Source of the DNA: Allorhizobium ampelinum S4
Lineage (GTDB): Bacteria; Pseudomonadota; Alphaproteobacteria; Rhizobiales; Rhizobiaceae
Assembly: GCF_000016285.1 (NCBI RefSeq)
Contig: NC_011989.1
Location: 3,635,001 to 3,699,000, forward strand
Direction of reading: 5' to 3'
DNA length: 64,000 bases
Part shown: positions 1 through 8,185 of the stretch, piece by piece
Layout: each line of letters opens with the position of its first letter
Position numbering within the stretch: the first letter of the stretch is position 1
Position numbers and translations under genes: made by a program
The notes under the pieces: model-generated
The model's database searches: none
Seen by the model: the letters and a program-made list of their open reading frames with translations, nothing else
What the model was told of the DNA's origin: nothing

Positions 1-153
1 GTCGAATTGCCGGGTCTCACAAACGCGAATGGCTTCCTCTGGATCGGCGAAAGTTTCCACCTCCAGACCTGTAATTTCAAGGAGTTCCAGACGCAGTGCC
101 AGCAATGTGGATCGGCTGTCGTCTATCACAACGGCATGCAAGGGAAGCTCCAT
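1..153 (-). CDS. Response regulator receiver domain, N-terminus only (runs off left edge)
   Basis: Reading leftward from an ATG at 151-153, the frame is open to the window edge and encodes about 51 residues. It begins MELPLHAVVIDDSRS, the hydrophobic beta-1 strand followed by the acidic pair (DD, residues 11-12) that binds Mg2+ in CheY-like receiver domains. Next comes a helix-like LLALRLELLE stretch and then VETFADPEEAI, which matches beta-2/alpha-2. The phospho-acceptor Asp and any output domain lie outside the window, so the class (CheY-like, PleD-like, DNA-binding) cannot be told. The Shine-Dalgarno is weak (GGCGGA directly upstream). An in-frame ATG at 199-201 would add 16 residues but has no visible ribosome site. 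Family call is good; partner unknown. Confidence 0.7.
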   Translation of the reverse strand, partial: MELPLHAVVIDDSRSTLLALRLELLEITGLEVETFADPEEAIRVCETRQFD

Positions 154-570
154 TCCGCCATGACGGCTTGGGCAGGCACGGTGACATGCGCATGTTCCCA
201 TGCGATGCGACAAGCCATCTCAAGCACTGTTAATATCTGTGAATTTTTTGGGACCATTCCGCATCATGCGGGGAGCGAATTCCGGAACATTGTGGCAGAG
301 CCCTAAATATTTCCAGATTTCTGAATCGAATTCTCACGTTAGTAAGTTAAGATAGAGCTAACACTGTTAGGCCACAACTATATTTAATTGACAGCTCTAA
401 TAAGCCATAGGATTTTGGGGTTTATTAACGCGTTGTTTTCGTTGATTCATCCCATATTTTTTTGACAAAAAACAACCAATGGGCGTAAAAAACTTCCTGA
501 CGTCGACGGATCACATGCCCCGAAAACAGACAGGATCAGACCCGCCAATTGTGGCATACCATACTTTGCC
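154..570. other. Intergenic, AT-rich, no gene seen
   Basis: About 417 bases between the response regulator start and the stop of the flavoprotein gene. It should hold the regulator's promoter. Positions 300-500 are clearly more AT-rich than the flanks. A 13-base dyad, CCGCATCATGCGG, lies at 259-271. The forward frame at 7-306 looks like an antisense shadow, not a gene. No convincing RNA gene or terminator is visible. Confidence 0.5.
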
Positions 571-1791
571 TCAACCACCTGCATCATCGGTGAGCCAGCG
601 AATCACGCCAACAGCCGCCGCCCGGCCGGTGGCAAAGCAAGCGGTCAACAGATAGCCGCCGGTTGGCGCTTCCCAATCCAGCATTTCTCCGGCCAGGAAC
701 AGGCCAGGCCGATCCACCAGCATGTAATTGCTGTCGATCCCACTCCAGTTGACACCACCTGCCGAGGAAATCGCTTCCGCCAGCGGTCTTGGCCGCAGCA
801 GCGGCACCGGCAAAGCCTTGATGAGACCCGCAAGCGATGTGGCATCCCGGGTGGCGATATCGGGTGCGACCTCCCGCAACAGCGCTGCCTTGACGCCATC
901 CAGAGAGGCTGCCTTACGAAGCCTTGTCGAGAGACTGGCCTTTGCGGGTTGACGGGTGAGATCCTCCGCCAGTTTTTCAAGCCGCTTGCCGGGTGCAAGA
1001 TCGAGCAGAAGCTCTGCCTTGCCATGATGGCGAAGATCATCGCGCAGGGCTGCCGCATGGGCATAGACCAGGCTACCCTCGATCCCATGCCGGGAAATGA
1101 CGAATTCGCCCTGACTCTGACCCGACCTAGACGTGGCGACAACCGATTTGATCGGCTGGCCGGCAAACCTTTCACGGAACACATCGCTCCAGGCGACGTC
1201 GAAGCCGCAATTGGCAGGCTTGAAATCCGTGACTGCAACGCCGGTGCCGCGCAGCCACGGCACCCAGGCGGCGTCCGAGCCCAGACGCGGCCAACTCGCC
1301 CCGCCCAGCGCCAAAACCACCGCATCTGCCATAACAGTGACATCGCCATCCGGCGTTGCAAACCGATAGCCATTTTCCGAAAAGCCGGTCCAACGGTGGC
1401 GGGTGCGGATCATCACGCCCCGATCCTGCAATGCCTTGATCCAGGCCCGAAGCAGTGGCGAGGCCTTCATCGCCTTTGGAAAGACCCGGCCCGACGAGCC
1501 GATGAAGGTCTCCGTTCCAAGATCCGCCGCCCAGGCGCGCACATCGTCCGGCGTAAAATCATCGAGAGCAGCCTTTAAATGGCTTCCGGCCTCCCCGAAG
1601 CGGCTCGAAAACCGTGCATACTCTTCGGAATGGGTGATATTCAGGCCCGATTTCCCGGCCAGGAGAAATTTCCGGGCCAGTGTCGGCATTGCTTCATAGA
1701 TCGTTACGGTCAAACCAGCCCGTGACAGACAATCCGCCGCCATCAGCCCCGCTGGCCCCCCGCCGATGATTGCAACCGTCTTCCCTGTCAT
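571..1791 (-). CDS. NAD(P)/FAD-dependent oxidoreductase, YhiN/HI0933 (BaiN-like) family
   Basis: A flavoprotein of about 406 residues with unknown physiological substrate. The N-terminus carries a textbook Rossmann FAD-binding motif, VAIIGGGPAGLMAADCLSRA, followed by the acidic residue (YEA) that binds ribose. LLAGKSGLNITHSE and the C-terminal FLAGEMLDWEAPTGGYLL are typical of the HI0933-like family, which also contains the bile-acid reductase BaiN; that does not show the same activity here. Start: ATG at 1791 has AAGG seven bases upstream. ATGs at 1797 and 1836 are in frame but less well spaced. It is transcribed like putA, whose stop lies 67 bases upstream, but no functional link is evident. 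No signal peptide is present, so the protein should be cytosolic. Confidence 0.85.
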   Translation of the reverse strand: MTGKTVAIIGGGPAGLMAADCLSRAGLTVTIYEAMPTLARKFLLAGKSGLNITHSEEYARFSSRFGEAGSHLKAALDDFTPDDVRAWAADLGTETFIGSSGRVFPKAMKASPLLRAWIKALQDRGVMIRTRHRWTGFSENGYRFATPDGDVTVMADAVVLALGGASWPRLGSDAAWVPWLRGTGVAVTDFKPANCGFDVAWSDVFRERFAGQPIKSVVATSRSGQSQGEFVISRHGIEGSLVYAHAAALRDDLRHHGKAELLLDLAPGKRLEKLAEDLTRQPAKASLSTRLRKAASLDGVKAALLREVAPDIATRDATSLAGLIKALPVPLLRPRPLAEAISSAGGVNWSGIDSNYMLVDRPGLFLAGEMLDWEAPTGGYLLTACFATGRAAAVGVIRWLTDDAGG

Positions 1792-1858
1792 GCCCATGCC
1801 TTGCGTTCCACTATCAGGCGTTTTTGGGCAAAGCACAGGTGAAAAGCAAGCGGAACCC

Positions 1859-4800
1859 TCAGCCGATTGCCATCAGGCTGGCATTGCCTCCGGCAGCCGC
1901 CGTATTGGTGGACACCGAAACCTCCTCGACCAGCCAGTTCAGGCAGTAGGCATCATCAACACCAATTTTCTTAGCCAGCTTATCACTGGAAGCCACCTGG
2001 GTCAGGACCAGTGGACCGGACAGGGCGGCAATGGCTCTTGCCTGCTCGATAATCTGCTCCCCCTCGCCTTCCAGCAATGCGCCTGCGAAAGGACCGGCCT
2101 CAGCCCAGCCTGACGCTTGGACGAAATGGACACGGGCAAGCACACCATCCGGCAGGCCCGCCAGCGCTTCGTGGAGATCGGTGCTTGTGTCGATGACCAT
2201 GCTATTGCCCGTCGCCAGCGCGCTGGCCACTTGCCGGTAAAGCCCCTGCCTGGTGCGGGACAGCAGCAGAATGGTGCCACGCGGATGCAGGGCATACAGA
2301 TTGCGCTCGCCGACTGGCCCAGGCAGATCCTGAACCAAACCGACCGCCGAAAGGCTGCCGAGGCTGCGTGCTGCTTCCGCCGCTGCCGCTTCACCCTGCT
2401 CGTCAAGCCATTTGGCAAAATCCAGCAGGCCCGGATCAACATGAACCGAACTATGCTGCGGCGGCACCGGCGGCTTTTCAACCAGGCGGCCCAGATAGAG
2501 CGGGCCGCCAGCCTTCGGCCCGGTGCCGGACAGGCCACGGCCACCGAACGGCTGCACGCCGACCACCGCGCCAATCACATTGCGGTTGATGTAGAGATTG
2601 CCTGCCTTCACCCTTGAAGTTACATGGGCAATGGTCTCATCCAGCCGTGTATGCAGGCCGAAGGTCAGGCCATAGCCGGTGGCGTTGATCTGGTCGATCA
2701 GGCGGTCGAGATCGTTGCGCCGGTAGCGCAGCACATGCAGGACCGGGCCAAATACTTCCCGCTTAAGATCAGACAATGCGCCGATCTCGATGATGGTCGG
2801 CGCAACGAAGGTGCCGTGCTCCGTCCCCTCGCCCGCACCGATCTGCTCCACCGCCTTGCCCCTGGCGCGCATGGCAGCAATATGTGCCTCGATCACGCCC
2901 TTGGCCTCGGCGGTAATCACCGGGCCGATATCGGTAGACAGCCGGTCGGTGCGGCCCAAGGTCAGTTCACGCAGCGCGCCTTTCAGCATGGCAAGAATGC
3001 GATCCGCCACCTCCTCCTGAAGGCACAGAACCCGCAGCGCTGAACAACGCTGACCGGCGCTGTCGAAGGCCGAGGCAATCACATCCGCCACCACCTGTTC
3101 GGCAAGCGCCGAGGAATCGACAATCATCGCATTTTGGCCACCGGTCTCGGCAATCAGCGGGATCGGCCTGCCATTGGCCAGCAGACGCGCGGCAAGCTCC
3201 CTCTGGATCAGCTTGGCAACCTCGGTCGAGCCGGTAAACATCACGCCTGCCACCTGCGGCGAGGCGACCAATGCCGCCCCGATCCGCCCGTCACCGGGCA
3301 GAAGCTGGAGGGCAGCACCGGGGACACCTGCCTGATGCAGGAGGCGCACGGCCTCAGCGGCGATCAGCGGTGTTTCCTCGGCGGGCTTGGCCAGAACCGG
3401 ATTGCCTGCCACCAGTGCTGCCGCCACCTGTCCGGTGAAAATCGCCAATGGAAAATTCCAGGGGCTGATACACACAATTGGCCCCAGTGGCGCATGTACC
3501 GGCCCCAGGGTGCGACGCGCCTGCTCGGCGTAATAGCGCAGAAAGTCGATGGCCTCGCGCACTTCGGCAATGGCATTGGCCGCCGATTTGCCCGCCTCGC
3601 GCATGATCAGCCCCAGCAATACCGGCAACCGCGCCTGCATCAGGTCGGCAGCCTCGTCCAGCATCCGCGCCCGCTCCAAAGGCACCGTCTGTGCCCAGAT
3701 CTGAGCATGAAGCGCGGCATCGGCCACGGCCTGACGCGCCTCTTCCTCGGTTGCTTCCCTGATATTGCCAACCCCATCACGGTGGTCGCCGGGATTGACG
3801 ACAGAACGCACAGGCCCGGCACTTGTCCCCGCAATCAAAGCGGGCACCGCATCCCAAGACGAGAGAGCGGTTTGGCGCAAGGTCTCGCCAAGCGCCTGCA
3901 ACACCGCTTCATTGCTGAGATCAAGGCCTGCGGAATTTTTGCGGCCTTCGAAAAGATCGGCGGGCAAGGCAATCCTGTCATGCTTTGCCCCCGGCTGCGG
4001 CATGGCGAGCACGGTTTCGGTTGGATCCGCGATCAACGCATCCACGGATATGGCCGGATCGGCGATCCGATTGACGAAGGAGGAATTGGCACCATTTTCC
4101 AACAGGCGGCGCACCAGATAGGCCAGCAGCGTCTCATGCGTACCCACAGGCGCGTAGATCCGGCAGGGGCGGCCAAGCTTCGCCTTGCCCACCACTTCGT
4201 CATAGAGCGGTTCGCCCATGCCATGCAGGCACTGAAACTCGTAGGAGCCGGTTTTGAAATCAGGGCCGGCCAGATGATAGATTGCCGCCAGCGTCTGGGC
4301 ATTGTGGGTGGCAAATTGCGGAAAGATCACATCCCGCGCCGCCAGCAGCTTTTTGGCGCAAGCGATATAGGAGACGTCGGTGTGGACCTTGCGGGTATAG
4401 ACAGGAAAATCCGCCAGTCCATCGACCTGCGCCCGCTTGATCTCGGCATCCCAATAGGCCCCCTTGACCAGCCGCACCATGATCCGGCGCTCGGCGCGGC
4501 GGGCAAGATCAATGATGAAATCCAACACGAAGGGGCAGCGCTTGCCATAGGCCTGCACCACGAAGCCCATGCCATCCCAGCCCGACAAAGCCGGATCGAG
4601 GCAGAGGTCTTCCAGCAGATCCAGCGACAGTTCCAGCCGGTCGGCCTCTTCGGCATCGATATTGAGGCCAATATCATAGTGCTTGGCCAGCAGCGCCAGC
4701 GCTTTGACCTGCGGCAGCAATTCACCCATCACCCGCTCAGCCTTGGTGCGGCTGTAGCGCGGATGCAGGGCCGACAGCTTGATGGAAATGCCGGGACCAT

Positions 4801-5578
4801 CATAAATGCCGCGTCCCGCCGAAGCCCTGCCGATGGCATGGATCGCCTGCTGATAATCCCGGAAATACCGCGCCGCATCGCCAGCCGTGGTCGCCGCCTC
4901 GCCCAGCATGTCGTAGGAATAGCGAAAGCCCCTGACTTCCAGCGGGCGGGCGCGTTTCAGCGCCTCCTCGATGGTTTCGCCGGTGACGAATTGCTCCCCC
5001 ATCATCCGCATGGCCATATCGACGCCCCGGCGTATGACCGGCTCGCCACACCGGGCAATCAGCCGGGTCAGAGCTGCGGACAGACCACGATCATTGACGG
5101 TCGAGGTCAGCTTGCCGGTCACCACCAGTCCCCAGGTGGCGGCATTGACGAACAGCGACCGGCCACCGCCGAGATGGGCTTTCCAATCGCCCTCGGCAAT
5201 CTTGTCGCGGATCAGCGCATCGCGCGTCGCGTGGTCGGGAATGCGCAGCAGCGCTTCGGCCAGGCACATCAGCGCCACGCCTTCCTGGCTGGACAGCGAA
5301 TATTCATGCACCAGCCCTTCAACGCCGCTGCCCCTGTGCTTGGCGCGCAGGGCTTCGATCAATGTGCGGGCGGTGCCCTCAACGGCGCGGCGCATCGCAT
5401 CCGGCAAGCGGGCCGCCGCCAGCAGCGGTGACAGGCATTCCGGCTCCGGTCGGCGATAAGCCGCCGTGATCGCCTGACGCAAAGGGCTTGGCTGACGCAC
5501 CGGCGGCGCGAAAGCGGCAAAGATCGGATCTGGAGAGGATGAAACGGCCTGCGATGCGACGGAAACGGTCTGGTTCAT
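1859..5578 (-). CDS. putA: Bifunctional proline dehydrogenase / L-glutamate-gamma-semialdehyde dehydrogenase PutA
   Basis: Oxidises proline to glutamate in two steps, first with FAD and then NAD+, channelling P5C/semialdehyde between the sites. It is about 1,239 residues. An N-terminal arm leads into the PRODH barrel (roughly residues 180-490; IKLSALHPRY, NIDAEEADRLELS, VRLVKGAYWD, FATHNAQT). The aldehyde dehydrogenase domain spans roughly 570-1050, with SPWNFPLAIFTGQ, FTGSTEVA and the catalytic Cys845 in GQRCSA. A C-terminal extension of about 190 residues follows. Unlike E. coli PutA there is no N-terminal ribbon-helix-helix DNA-binding domain, so this PutA should not repress itself, which fits a separate divergent regulator (putR). 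ATG at 5578 is preceded by AGGA; a GTG one codon upstream is possible. Confidence 0.97.
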   Translation of the reverse strand: MNQTVSVASQAVSSSPDPIFAAFAPPVRQPSPLRQAITAAYRRPEPECLSPLLAAARLPDAMRRAVEGTARTLIEALRAKHRGSGVEGLVHEYSLSSQEGVALMCLAEALLRIPDHATRDALIRDKIAEGDWKAHLGGGRSLFVNAATWGLVVTGKLTSTVNDRGLSAALTRLIARCGEPVIRRGVDMAMRMMGEQFVTGETIEEALKRARPLEVRGFRYSYDMLGEAATTAGDAARYFRDYQQAIHAIGRASAGRGIYDGPGISIKLSALHPRYSRTKAERVMGELLPQVKALALLAKHYDIGLNIDAEEADRLELSLDLLEDLCLDPALSGWDGMGFVVQAYGKRCPFVLDFIIDLARRAERRIMVRLVKGAYWDAEIKRAQVDGLADFPVYTRKVHTDVSYIACAKKLLAARDVIFPQFATHNAQTLAAIYHLAGPDFKTGSYEFQCLHGMGEPLYDEVVGKAKLGRPCRIYAPVGTHETLLAYLVRRLLENGANSSFVNRIADPAISVDALIADPTETVLAMPQPGAKHDRIALPADLFEGRKNSAGLDLSNEAVLQALGETLRQTALSSWDAVPALIAGTSAGPVRSVVNPGDHRDGVGNIREATEEEARQAVADAALHAQIWAQTVPLERARMLDEAADLMQARLPVLLGLIMREAGKSAANAIAEVREAIDFLRYYAEQARRTLGPVHAPLGPIVCISPWNFPLAIFTGQVAAALVAGNPVLAKPAEETPLIAAEAVRLLHQAGVPGAALQLLPGDGRIGAALVASPQVAGVMFTGSTEVAKLIQRELAARLLANGRPIPLIAETGGQNAMIVDSSALAEQVVADVIASAFDSAGQRCSALRVLCLQEEVADRILAMLKGALRELTLGRTDRLSTDIGPVITAEAKGVIEAHIAAMRARGKAVEQIGAGEGTEHGTFVAPTIIEIGALSDLKREVFGPVLHVLRYRRNDLDRLIDQINATGYGLTFGLHTRLDETIAHVTSRVKAGNLYINRNVIGAVVGVQPFGGRGLSGTGPKAGGPLYLGRLVEKPPVPPQHSSVHVDPGLLDFAKWLDEQGEAAAAEAARSLGSLSAVGLVQDLPGPVGERNLYALHPRGTILLLSRTRQGLYRQVASALATGNSMVIDTSTDLHEALAGLPDGVLARVHFVQASGWAEAGPFAGALLEGEGEQIIEQARAIAALSGPLVLTQVASSDKLAKKIGVDDAYCLNWLVEEVSVSTNTAAAGGNASLMAIG

Positions 5579-5711
5579 CACTGTTATCCTGGCTCGACGG
5601 AATTTTTGGCGATAACCGGATCATACCATGGGGCAAGCTCGATCAGCGAACTTGAATTCATGGACAATCTAGGTAAATTCTCTAAAAAATTGCAGGTTTT
5701 CAGGAGATATG
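5579..5711. promoter_or_regulatory. putA-putR divergent control region
   Basis: A 133-base gap between two divergent starts. It must hold both promoters and, by analogy with the Lrp-dependent putA promoter of Agrobacterium, the PutR binding sites. It is AT-rich near 5670-5700 (GGTAAATTCTCTAAAAAATT). I could not fix an exact operator or -10/-35 pair by eye. Confidence 0.45.
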
Positions 5712-6182
5712 ATGGCCAAAATGGAATCGGACAGTGGGATCGACCAATTTGACATGAAAATTGTCGAAGCCCTGTCGCAGGATGGTCGGATGTCGATCAC
5801 AGACTTATCCGAACGGGTCGGACTATCGAAAACACCCTGCCAGGTGCGCCTGAAACGGCTGATGGATGAGGGCTATATTCTCGGCTTCCGCGCCGTGCTG
5901 GATGCCCGTAAATTCGGCCTCGACCACATCGCCTTCGCCAAGGTGAAACTGTCCGACACCCGCGAAACGGCATTGACGGAATTCAACACAGCGGTCCGCA
6001 AAATCCGGGAAGTGGAGGAATGTCATATGATCGCCGGCGCCTTCGACTATCTGTTGAAGGTGCGCACCGGCGATATCCGTCGCTATCGGCAGGTTCTGGG
6101 TGAGAAGATCTCCAGCCTGCCGCATGTGGCGAGCACATCGACCTTCGTCGTCATGCAGGCGGTCAAGGAATATGGGCGGTAA
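5712..6182 (+). CDS. putR: Lrp/AsnC family transcriptional regulator, proline-responsive PutR
   Basis: A 156-residue Lrp/AsnC protein. An N-terminal winged helix-turn-helix (about residues 10-60: IVEALSQDGRMSITDLSERV, then LSKTPCQVRLKRL) is followed by a C-terminal RAM/ligand-sensing domain (about 70-150: VEECHMIAGAFDYLLKV). It sits divergent from putA, the arrangement of Agrobacterium tumefaciens, where an Lrp-like PutR activates putA in response to proline. That role is therefore inferred from family and position. AGGAG at 5702-5706 is better spaced for the second of two adjacent ATGs (5712) than for the first (5709). A long palindromic repeat follows the stop. Confidence 0.92.
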   Translation: MAKMESDSGIDQFDMKIVEALSQDGRMSITDLSERVGLSKTPCQVRLKRLMDEGYILGFRAVLDARKFGLDHIAFAKVKLSDTRETALTEFNTAVRKIREVEECHMIAGAFDYLLKVRTGDIRRYRQVLGEKISSLPHVASTSTFVVMQAVKEYGR

Positions 6183-6200
6183 CGGTTTTGTCTTGCCGAC

Positions 6201-6308
6201 CTACAGCGCCGTGCGTTTTATAAAACGCACAAAGGACGCTGTAACATTTTAAATCTGCTGCATAATTTTCTCTTTAAATCGATTCCGATTTAAGGAATTA
6301 TGCAGTAG
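6201..6308. repeat. Composite palindromic intergenic repeat (two nested hairpins)
   Basis: A 108-base element between putR and the next gene. Part one is a perfect 20-base palindrome, GTGCGTTTTATAAAACGCAC (6211-6230), flanked by inverted ACAGCG/CGCTGT arms. Part two is a long hairpin: CTGCATAATT (6258-6267) pairs with AATTATGCAG (6296-6305), enclosing a second stem TTAAATCG/CGATTTAA (6274-6281 with 6286-6293). Elements of this design recur between genes in many Rhizobiaceae genomes as I recall them. No second copy is seen in this window. It may also act as the putR terminator. Confidence 0.75.
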
Positions 6309-6312
6309 CCCG

Positions 6313-6477
6313 TCAGTGCACTGTGCCGGGCTGCGGATGGCTGTCGTCGAGAATGCGGTAGACTTCGTAAAGGGCCTTGACGAGGACATCGGTGAGCGAA
6401 TCGATTTCCTGGCTCAGAACCAGAGCCGCCAGGTTGGAGGTTTCGATGGTCGCTTCCGGTTCAAAATCGTCAGACAT
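6313..6477 (-). CDS. Small hypothetical protein (54 aa)
   Basis: Unrecognised small acidic protein starting MSDDFEPEATIETSNLAA. The middle, VLSQEIDSLTDVLVKALYEV, looks like one amphipathic helix. Chosen start ATG 6477 has AGGATAGG a few bases upstream; an in-frame ATG at 6504 would add nine residues but lacks that spacing. It ends four bases from the composite repeat and points toward putR. The good ribosome site and helical composition favour a real gene, but no function can be assigned. Confidence 0.5.
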   Translation of the reverse strand: MSDDFEPEATIETSNLAALVLSQEIDSLTDVLVKALYEVYRILDDSHPQPGTVH

Positions 6478-6775
6478 AGGCCTATCCTGTTTCCCCGGGA
6501 TCATCCCGGCTTTCTGCTGGCAGCGACCAACGTCCTCATGACGCGAAAAGACGCCGCAACACTGTCATTTTCAAAGGAGTTCGATCAGGCCGGCCAAGGC
6601 AGGCAGTCAAACTGCCGGATCAAAGCCTAAAACCCGAGCCGGATCTCCAAGCTCTCCCTGATAACCCTAGAAGCCTTCGCTTGCGTGGAACTGGATCGTC
6701 TCCTTTTCTCTGATGAGCCGCTATCGCGGCAACGATCGGTCTTTTCTTGCGACTCAAATCACGTCACAAAAGGCG

Positions 6776-7375
6776 ATGTTTACCCTTCCCGGCCTACACA
6801 GCTATGAACAGGAGATCAAGAAGAGCCGGTTTCGCGCCATCGCTTTTCCGATCTCCCATGAAAATGACATCCGTCCCCTTCTGGAGGGGGAATCCGATGC
6901 TAGCGCCAACCACAATTGCTGGGCATGGCGGCTGGGGCAGACCTATCGCTTCAACGACGATGGCGAGCCTTCCGGCACTGCGGGAAAACCGATCCTGCAA
7001 GCCATCGACGGCCAGACGCTGGATGGCGTGCTGGTCATCGTCACCCGCTGGTTCGGTGGCATTCTTCTGGGCAGTGGCGGCCTGATCCGGGCCTATGGCG
7101 GCACGGCGGCGCAATGCCTGCGGCAAGCCGAAAAGGTGGAAATCATCCTGCGGGCAACAAAGACCATCCGCGTCGGCTTTTCCGATCTGGCACTGGTCAA
7201 GGCCCGGCTGACCACAGTCGCAGATCTGCTTATCGTCCAGGAAATCTTTACCGATACCGGTGCCGAACTGACCCTCGCCATCCCGGAGGAACGGCTGGAA
7301 GCAACCCTTGGCATGCTCAGTGACGTGAGTGCCGGACGAGTTCAGGTGCTCAAGGACGAGATTGGCGCGCAGTGA
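6776..7375 (+). CDS. YigZ/IMPACT family protein (UPF0029)
   Basis: About 199 residues of the YigZ/IMPACT family, conserved proteins of unclear biochemical role linked in eukaryotes to translational control through GCN2. The signature EIKKSRF lies at residues 12-18, and the core NHNCWAWRLG...FNDDGEPSGTAGKPIL follows, then VTRWFGGILLGSGGLIRAY, all diagnostic. The C-terminal ferredoxin-like domain continues to the end. ATG at 6776 fits the family N-terminus and has AAGG close upstream. A longer in-frame ATG at 6713 would add 21 residues with no ribosome site. The gene is convergent with rkpH, leaving only 10 bases between stops and no hairpin terminator. Confidence 0.85.
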   Translation: MFTLPGLHSYEQEIKKSRFRAIAFPISHENDIRPLLEGESDASANHNCWAWRLGQTYRFNDDGEPSGTAGKPILQAIDGQTLDGVLVIVTRWFGGILLGSGGLIRAYGGTAAQCLRQAEKVEIILRATKTIRVGFSDLALVKARLTTVADLLIVQEIFTDTGAELTLAIPEERLEATLGMLSDVSAGRVQVLKDEIGAQ

Positions 7376-7385
7376 CGCTGCACTG

Positions 7386-8174
7386 TCAACGGCGGCTATA
7401 CCACCAATATAAAACCGGACGCACCAGAGACCCGAAGCGAGCGAGCAACAGGAGCGTCATGCCGAAGACAATCTCACGGCGGCCTTTTTGCAGCTGGCGA
7501 ACGATGCGTGCCGCCACAGCGTCGGCATTCCAGGGCTTAACGGTCCCCATAACGCGCTGTGCCTGGGGCGAGCGCATGGGCAATTCTGCGGCCAGTTGCG
7601 GCGTATCGGTATCGGGTGGAAAACAGATCGCCACCCTCAGCTTGGTACCAACCGCTTCCATGCGCAGTGAATCGGCGAGCCCCACTAGCGCCGCCTTGGA
7701 GGCGCAATAGGGACCATAGCCATGCAGACCAATGAATGCGGCCCCGGAGGAAACCAACAGCATGGTGCCGCCCCGTACGCTCATCCCCGCCCACAAGGCT
7801 TTAACGGCATGGATCGTCCCCATGACATTGATGTCGAGTTGCTGGCGCGCATCGGCAACATCCATGGCTTCCATGCTGGCCGGATGAACGATACCGGCAC
7901 AGGTGATCAGCAGATCGCAGGGTCCGAAACTATCCTCAGCAGCCAATAAGGCAGCAGACAGAGTCTGATAATCCGTTACATCCGCAGCATGAAGTCCAAT
8001 ATGTGAAAAACAGGCTTCCGGCAGCTGGCTGCGAGCCGTCTCAAGACGCACAAGCGAGCGAGCAACAAGACTGACCTTTGACCCCGCCAACAGATAGGCT
8101 TTCGCCAAGGCCAGCCCGATCCCGCTCGATCCGCCGGTAATGATCACATGGCGCGGCGGGTTGCGGCTGTTCAC
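7386..8174 (-). CDS. rkpH: Short-chain dehydrogenase RkpH, 3-ketosphinganine reductase-like
   Basis: A 262-residue classical SDR. The cofactor motif TGGSSGIG is at residues 13-20, NNAG-like TCAG at 91-94, catalytic Ser142/143, Tyr156 and Lys160 (YCASK), and FPPDTDTP at 185-192. PPDTDTP after the active site is a hallmark of 3-ketodihydrosphingosine reductases (KDSR/Tsc10). The last 30 residues are hydrophobic with aromatic and basic ends (LLLLARFGSLVRPVLYWWY), suggesting a membrane anchor as in KDSR. It lies 11 bases after rkpG, so they are surely co-transcribed. The name follows the Sinorhizobium rkpG-rkpH order, where rkp genes affect K-antigen. Predicted reaction: NADPH reduction of a 3-keto-2-amino long-chain intermediate (inference). 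Confidence 0.85.
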   Translation of the reverse strand: MNSRNPPRHVIITGGSSGIGLALAKAYLLAGSKVSLVARSLVRLETARSQLPEACFSHIGLHAADVTDYQTLSAALLAAEDSFGPCDLLITCAGIVHPASMEAMDVADARQQLDINVMGTIHAVKALWAGMSVRGGTMLLVSSGAAFIGLHGYGPYCASKAALVGLADSLRMEAVGTKLRVAICFPPDTDTPQLAAELPMRSPQAQRVMGTVKPWNADAVAARIVRQLQKGRREIVFGMTLLLLARFGSLVRPVLYWWYSRR

Positions 8175-8185
8175 GCTCTTGTCCT

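Noticed and set aside
7..306. 99-codon forward frame at the left edge
   Set aside because: The opposite strand encodes a recognisable receiver domain; the forward peptide has no features.
3134..5431. 765-codon open frame antisense to putA
   Set aside because: It lies opposite the aldehyde/proline dehydrogenase coding strand in GC-rich DNA, its protein is Gln/His/Arg-rich with no domain, and there is no ribosome site.
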